A stretch of DNA of 64,000 nt. Source: Arenicellales bacterium (GTDB taxonomy: Bacteria > Pseudomonadota > Gammaproteobacteria > Arenicellales > JAHEKD01). The notes beneath the pieces were generated by a model. That model did not search any database, had not been told where the DNA came from, and saw only the letters and a list, made by a program, of their open reading frames with translations. Every line of letters begins with the position of its first letter. Position 1 is the stretch's first letter. Location of the stretch: contig JANQSD010000007.1 of the NCBI GenBank assembly GCA_028284225.1, forward strand, positions 123,295-187,294, read 5' to 3'. Shown in pieces: positions 60,832-64,000 of the stretch. The translations under genes and the position numbers were made by a program.

Positions 60832-62226
60832 ATGCCAGAATCTGCCAAAGCTACAGATAGCGTTATTGAGCAACATCTGTATGCCAAGCGCCAACAGATA
60901 TACCCGCGACAGGTCTCAGGTCTGTTTGCTCGCCTGCGCGTTACCGCAGTTTTGGTGTTATTGGGATTGTATTATTTCATTCCTTGGTTGCAGTGGGACG
61001 GCAGACAGGCGGTATTGTTCGATTTGCCCGAGCGCAAATTTTATATTTTTGGCTTAATATTCTGGCCACAAGATTTTATTTATCTTACCGGGTTGCTTAT
61101 TATTGCTGCATTGTCATTATTCTTTTTTACCGCTGTGGCCGGACGCTTGTGGTGTGGTTATGCCTGCCCCCAGACTGTCTGGACAGAAACCTTTATGTGG
61201 ATTCAGCGCAAAATAGAAGGTGACCGTAATCAACAGATCAAGTTGGCTAAATCACCCTGGACCTTCAAAAAAATTCGTACTAAGGCGTTGCTTCATTTTG
61301 TCTGGATAGCCTTTGCACTATGGACAGGTTTTACCTTTGTCGGCTATTTCATGCCGATTCAGGAACTGGCGGATCGAATTGTTAGCTTTTCACTTAGTGG
61401 GTGGGCCTTGTTCTGGGTGCTGTTTTACAGCTTTGCAACTTACGGTAATGCCGGTTGGATGCGCGAGCAAGTCTGTATTTATATGTGCCCGTATGCACGC
61501 TTTCAAAGTGCCATGTTTGATAAAAATACACTAATTATTTCTTATGATCCAAAGCGCGGTGAACCACGAGGCGGAAGGCGTAAGCGTGATGATCATAAGG
61601 CCATGGGGCTTGGAGATTGCATTAACTGTTCATTATGTGTGCAAGTTTGCCCAACCGGGATTGATATTCGAGATGGGCTTCAGTATCAGTGCATCGGTTG
61701 TGCAGCCTGTATTGATGCATGCGATGGGGTGATGGAAAAAATGCAATACCCTAAGGGGTTGATTCGATACACCACTGAGAATGCAGTTGAGGGTGGCGAA
61801 ACTCGAATTTTCAGACCGAGGGTAATCATCTATGCATTAATCTTGTTAACAGTGACTTCGGCGATAATGTTTAGTATTTTTACGCGCAGCGTGGTTGAAT
61901 TGGATGTGCTGCGTGATCGCAACCAGCTTTACCGTGAAAATAACTATGGTCTGGTTGAAAACATTTACACGCTTAAGGTGATCAATAAAGACAGCAAGGC
62001 GCATGAGTATCAGATTTCTGCAAGTGGTATAGATGATTTGCAACTGGAGATAGATAATTTACCGGTCGTTGCGGAGGCGGGTGAGGTTAAAAATGTTATA
62101 GTCAGGTTGATCGCCGATCCGGAAGACTTAAAATCACCGTCATCTAAAATTGAATTTAATATAATGGCCACAGATAATCAGGAAATAACCAATACCGAAG
62201 CAGCACGTTTTCTCGGGCCTAGATAA
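60832..62226 (+). CDS. ccoG: Cytochrome c oxidase accessory protein CcoG (RdxA/FixG)
   Basis: A 464-aa membrane iron-sulfur protein. About five helices. Cys motifs are CGYACPQTVW, MCPYARFQ, and the two-cluster ferredoxin part CINCSLCVQVCP and CIGCAACIDAC. An immunoglobulin-like C-terminal domain is outside the membrane. CcoG reduces copper for cbb3 assembly. It begins at ATG 60832 and fixH follows after 8 nt. Confidence 0.95.
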   Translation: MPESAKATDSVIEQHLYAKRQQIYPRQVSGLFARLRVTAVLVLLGLYYFIPWLQWDGRQAVLFDLPERKFYIFGLIFWPQDFIYLTGLLIIAALSLFFFTAVAGRLWCGYACPQTVWTETFMWIQRKIEGDRNQQIKLAKSPWTFKKIRTKALLHFVWIAFALWTGFTFVGYFMPIQELADRIVSFSLSGWALFWVLFYSFATYGNAGWMREQVCIYMCPYARFQSAMFDKNTLIISYDPKRGEPRGGRRKRDDHKAMGLGDCINCSLCVQVCPTGIDIRDGLQYQCIGCAACIDACDGVMEKMQYPKGLIRYTTENAVEGGETRIFRPRVIIYALILLTVTSAIMFSIFTRSVVELDVLRDRNQLYRENNYGLVENIYTLKVINKDSKAHEYQISASGIDDLQLEIDNLPVVAEAGEVKNVIVRLIADPEDLKSPSSKIEFNIMATDNQEITNTEAARFLGPR

Positions 62227-62234
62227 ACAAACAA

Positions 62235-62735
62235 ATGAAAAAGACATCTGCATTTCATAAGAACCCGGCTTTATGGTTAGTCATACTTGTCCCTGTTTCA
62301 GCTGTGATCGTTGGTTTAAGTATGTTGGCGGTGTCAATTTATACTTTTGATGGTCCGGTAGTTGATGATTATTATAAAAAAGGCAAGGAAATAAACTTTA
62401 CCTTACAGCGTGACAAAATGGCTTCAGACTACGAATTATTTGCTGAGTTGATCATGGATCAAGATAAGGAAGTTATTGAAATGGAACTATCGGCGAATGA
62501 TCGATTTGAGTTTCCTGCCAACATCGAGCTGAATTTTTTGCATAGAACTCTTTCAGGTAAAGACCAAAAAGTCGAATTAGTACAACAATCCGACGGACTC
62601 TATCAAGCAAATTTACCTGCTCTGAGTCAAAGTCGCTGGCTGGTTGAACTCGGGGCAGCAGATTGGCGTCTTACGGGTGCTTTCGTCTGGCCGGTTGAGT
62701 CTACCTTTGAACTAGATAGCCAAAGCATTAACTAA
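62235..62735 (+). CDS. ccoH: FixH-family protein (CcoH)
   Basis: A 166-aa FixH protein: one N-terminal helix (about 12-34) then VDDYYKKGKEINFTLQRDKMA, typical of FixH, and a beta-rich outer part. It is needed for cbb3 oxidase assembly or stability. It lies 8 nt after ccoG. Confidence 0.9.
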   Translation: MKKTSAFHKNPALWLVILVPVSAVIVGLSMLAVSIYTFDGPVVDDYYKKGKEINFTLQRDKMASDYELFAELIMDQDKEVIEMELSANDRFEFPANIELNFLHRTLSGKDQKVELVQQSDGLYQANLPALSQSRWLVELGAADWRLTGAFVWPVESTFELDSQSIN

Positions 62736-62753
62736 AGGCTTTTACAAAGTCTG

Positions 62754-63467
62754 ATGACGATAGGGTTGATCACGGCTTTTTTGTTAGGTTTTTGGGGGTC
62801 GTTGCATTGTGTGGGTATGTGCGGAGGAATTGTTGGCGTCTTGAACAATTCTTTAGCAAACAAAGATGGCAATAAGTGGACGTTCTGGCTAGGCTATAAC
62901 TTTGGCCGAATTTTCAGTTATTCAATAGCAGGTGGAATCGCAGCATTTGTCGGTTCCAATTTGTTTGCAGTGATTAACCCTGATTATGCTCATCGAATCG
63001 GCATGATGCTGTCAGGGCTGTTTTTGATTGCATTCGGATTATATCTATCAGGCTGGTGGTATGGATTGTCATGGATTGAACGAAAGGGGGCAATTCTGTG
63101 GCAGAAAATAAGCCCATTAACCAAGAAATTCATCCCGGTAAAACATGTCTATCAAGCATTGTGCCTGGGTGCACTTTGGGGTTGGTTGCCCTGTGGTCTG
63201 GTTTATTCGGCTCTAGTGTGGATGTTTACGTTGCCCAGCTTTACCGATGGCATGACTCATATGGCGGCTTTTGGCTTTGGTACCCTGCCCATGTTGTTAC
63301 TAATGAGTAGTGTGGCAGAAAAAATCTCCCGCTTGGCAAAAAACAATATGATTCGGAAAATAGCAGGGGCTCTGATTATTGTTTTTGGCGCATTAACTTT
63401 TCTTGGAGTTGCCCATATACATTCAGGGCATGATCATCATCACAATCATAGTCAGCATGTCCATTAA
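62754..63467 (+). CDS. TauE/DsbD-like membrane protein with His-rich tail
   Basis: A 237-aa membrane protein of the sulfite exporter TauE/UreH-like (DsbD_2) type, with about six helices. GSLHCVGMCGG at 15-25 and LGALWGWLPCGLVYS hold the conserved Cys. The C-terminus is His-rich (HSGHDHHHNHS), a likely metal-binding end. Such genes often close the ccoGHIS cluster and may move copper for the oxidase. It is the last gene of the operon. Confidence 0.85.
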   Translation: MTIGLITAFLLGFWGSLHCVGMCGGIVGVLNNSLANKDGNKWTFWLGYNFGRIFSYSIAGGIAAFVGSNLFAVINPDYAHRIGMMLSGLFLIAFGLYLSGWWYGLSWIERKGAILWQKISPLTKKFIPVKHVYQALCLGALWGWLPCGLVYSALVWMFTLPSFTDGMTHMAAFGFGTLPMLLLMSSVAEKISRLAKNNMIRKIAGALIIVFGALTFLGVAHIHSGHDHHHNHSQHVH

Positions 63468-63480
63468 TGGCTTTTAGGAT

Positions 63481-63506
63481 GCGGGCCAGAATATTATCCG
63501 GCCCGC
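63481..63506. terminator. Possible terminator between TauE-like and lipoprotein genes
   Basis: The hairpin GCGGGCC ... GGCCCGC lies between two convergent genes. It has only weak T-runs on either side, so its activity is uncertain. Confidence 0.45.
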
Positions 63507-63514
63507 GTTTAGTG

Positions 63515-63679
63515 TTAATCTTGTGTTGAATTTTCCTCAGTTTGTTCAGTTGTGTTCTGCGTGGTTTCTTCAGTAGCTTGTTCGGCTGGGTTTTGGCTTG
63601 CGTCTCCACAGCCGGTGACTAAAAAACCCGTCACAAAAAGTAAAATGAATAATCGGGGATTAATAGCTATCTTAAACAT
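63515..63679 (-). CDS. Small lipoprotein with low-complexity tail
   Basis: A 54-aa predicted lipoprotein. ATG 63679 has a perfect AAGGAG 6 nt upstream, so the longer open frame from 63862 is not used. The signal peptide (NPRLFILLFVTGFLV) ends in the lipobox VTGC. The mature end is Gln/Glu/Thr/Asn-rich (EQATEETTQNTTEQ). No function is known. Confidence 0.72.
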   Translation of the reverse strand: MFKIAINPRLFILLFVTGFLVTGCGDASQNPAEQATEETTQNTTEQTEENSTQD

Positions 63680-63965
63680 AAGATTCTCCTTAGGCATAAA
63701 GTTGTCAATACGCGATTGATCAGCTCGTTCCCGGTCAACCGGATATTGATAGTTAATTAACGGCACAAACAGGCTTCTCTCATAGCCTGAGATTAAATGG
63801 TAACAAAATATTATTTGCTTAACAAAGTAATCTGATTTCCAGGGGTGAAATAAAGCACCCAACCGGACTTTTCAAACCTTATAAAAGGGCAGAATTTATA
63901 TCCCGCATACCGGAACAAATTCCGACGTAATCAACAGTTCAGTTCTGACCAGTTTCTGTATCTGA
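63680..63965. other. Intergenic end region, no gene seen
   Basis: No coding region is supported in this stretch beyond the small lipoprotein gene, whose promoter must lie here. The 61 codons upstream of the lipoprotein start in the same frame have no protein-like features. Confidence 0.5.
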
Positions 63966-64000
63966 TGTACCCCTCCTAACCTCCCCTGATAGGGGAGGAA
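63966..64000. repeat. C/G hairpin repeat at the window end
   Basis: ACCCCTCCTAACCTCCCC-TGATA-GGGGAGG is another copy of the dispersed hairpin family (compare 10282-10310, 47803-47832 and 48265-48293). It runs off the window. Confidence 0.75.

Noticed and set aside
63680..63862. 61-codon extension of the small lipoprotein
   Set aside because: A perfect AAGGAG site and lipoprotein signal peptide place the start at 63679.
1..64000. tRNA, rRNA or CRISPR features
   Set aside because: No cloverleaf, rRNA or regularly spaced short repeats with unique spacers were recognised. The tandem repeats at 11935-12327 have no variable spacers and are not a CRISPR array.

Overview
The window is a chromosomal segment of a gammaproteobacterium with moderate, slightly AT-rich composition and dense, mostly co-oriented housekeeping genes. 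The evidence is the aroK-aroB / pyrF / hemE order, a Pseudomonas-type two-gene class II ribonucleotide reductase (nrdJa-nrdJb), YadG/YadH-like ABC exporter genes, ZapG (YhcB), Hsp33, DegP/DegQ, and a complete cbb3 oxidase cluster. No rRNA, tRNA, CRISPR array, prophage or intact insertion sequence was found. The genus cannot be named from the sequence alone. The cbb3 oxidase, haem genes (hemE, hemH), superoxide dismutase and MsrA point to an aerobic or microaerobic respirer, and nrdJ implies a need for cobalamin.

Layout. 1-5.1 kb: aroK (partial)-aroB, two PEGA-type lipoproteins, pyrF-hemE, and an orphan HisA paralogue lacking one catalytic Asp. 5.1-8.4 kb (minus): a beta-CASP RNase-like protein, an SDR and a malonyltransferase. 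8.6-11 kb: ilvE-csaA, a repeat-filled gap, sod. 11-16.7 kb: an M23 peptidase, a 98-nt tandem repeat array, zapG, an SRPBCC protein, hslO, msrA, a FAD amine oxidase and an Amphi-Trp protein. 16.7-25 kb (minus): a lipoprotein built of 120-nt repeats, a giant AsmA protein, an ABC-2 exporter pair and a SLC13/TrkA-C permease. 25.2-28.4 kb: nrdJa-nrdJb behind two well-formed tandem NrdR boxes. 28.7-31.4 kb: a Lys/Ala histone-H1-like gene, a cupredoxin-DUF4142 operon and a divergent AraC regulator. 31.6-40.6 kb: nadA-hemH-addB-like-addA-like-5'-nucleotidase, translationally coupled. The addB-like gene has no ATG/GTG/TTG start at its true N-terminus and appears to start at an ATA overlapping the hemH stop. 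40.7-45.5 kb: degP-like, rpe, a 40-aa lipoprotein, a solitary VapB-like antitoxin, an aldo/keto reductase and a Rieske oxygenase. 45.8-51.6 kb: an ABC exporter, a DUF559 gene bracketed by hairpin repeats, a REPIN-like inverted doublet, a HIBADH-like enzyme, a membrane protein, an SDR and a TPR protein. 51.8-54.1 kb: a four-gene DUF1538-DUF1538-PII-like-CBS operon. 54.1-63.5 kb: ccoS-ccoI divergent from a Yip1-like gene, ccoNOQP, a 72-aa membrane protein, ccoG, fixH and a TauE/DsbD-like gene. A small lipoprotein and another hairpin repeat end the window.

The most noteworthy items are the ATA-initiated AddB-like nuclease, the DUF1538/PII/CBS cassette as a candidate regulated transport system, the DUF559 gene embedded in a dispersed hairpin repeat family, the NrdR-box pair inside the nrdJ promoter, the catalytically altered orphan HisA, and a 24-bp perfect palindrome between the AraC gene and the DUF4142-cupredoxin operon. 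All functional calls rest on motif recognition by eye; no database search was run.
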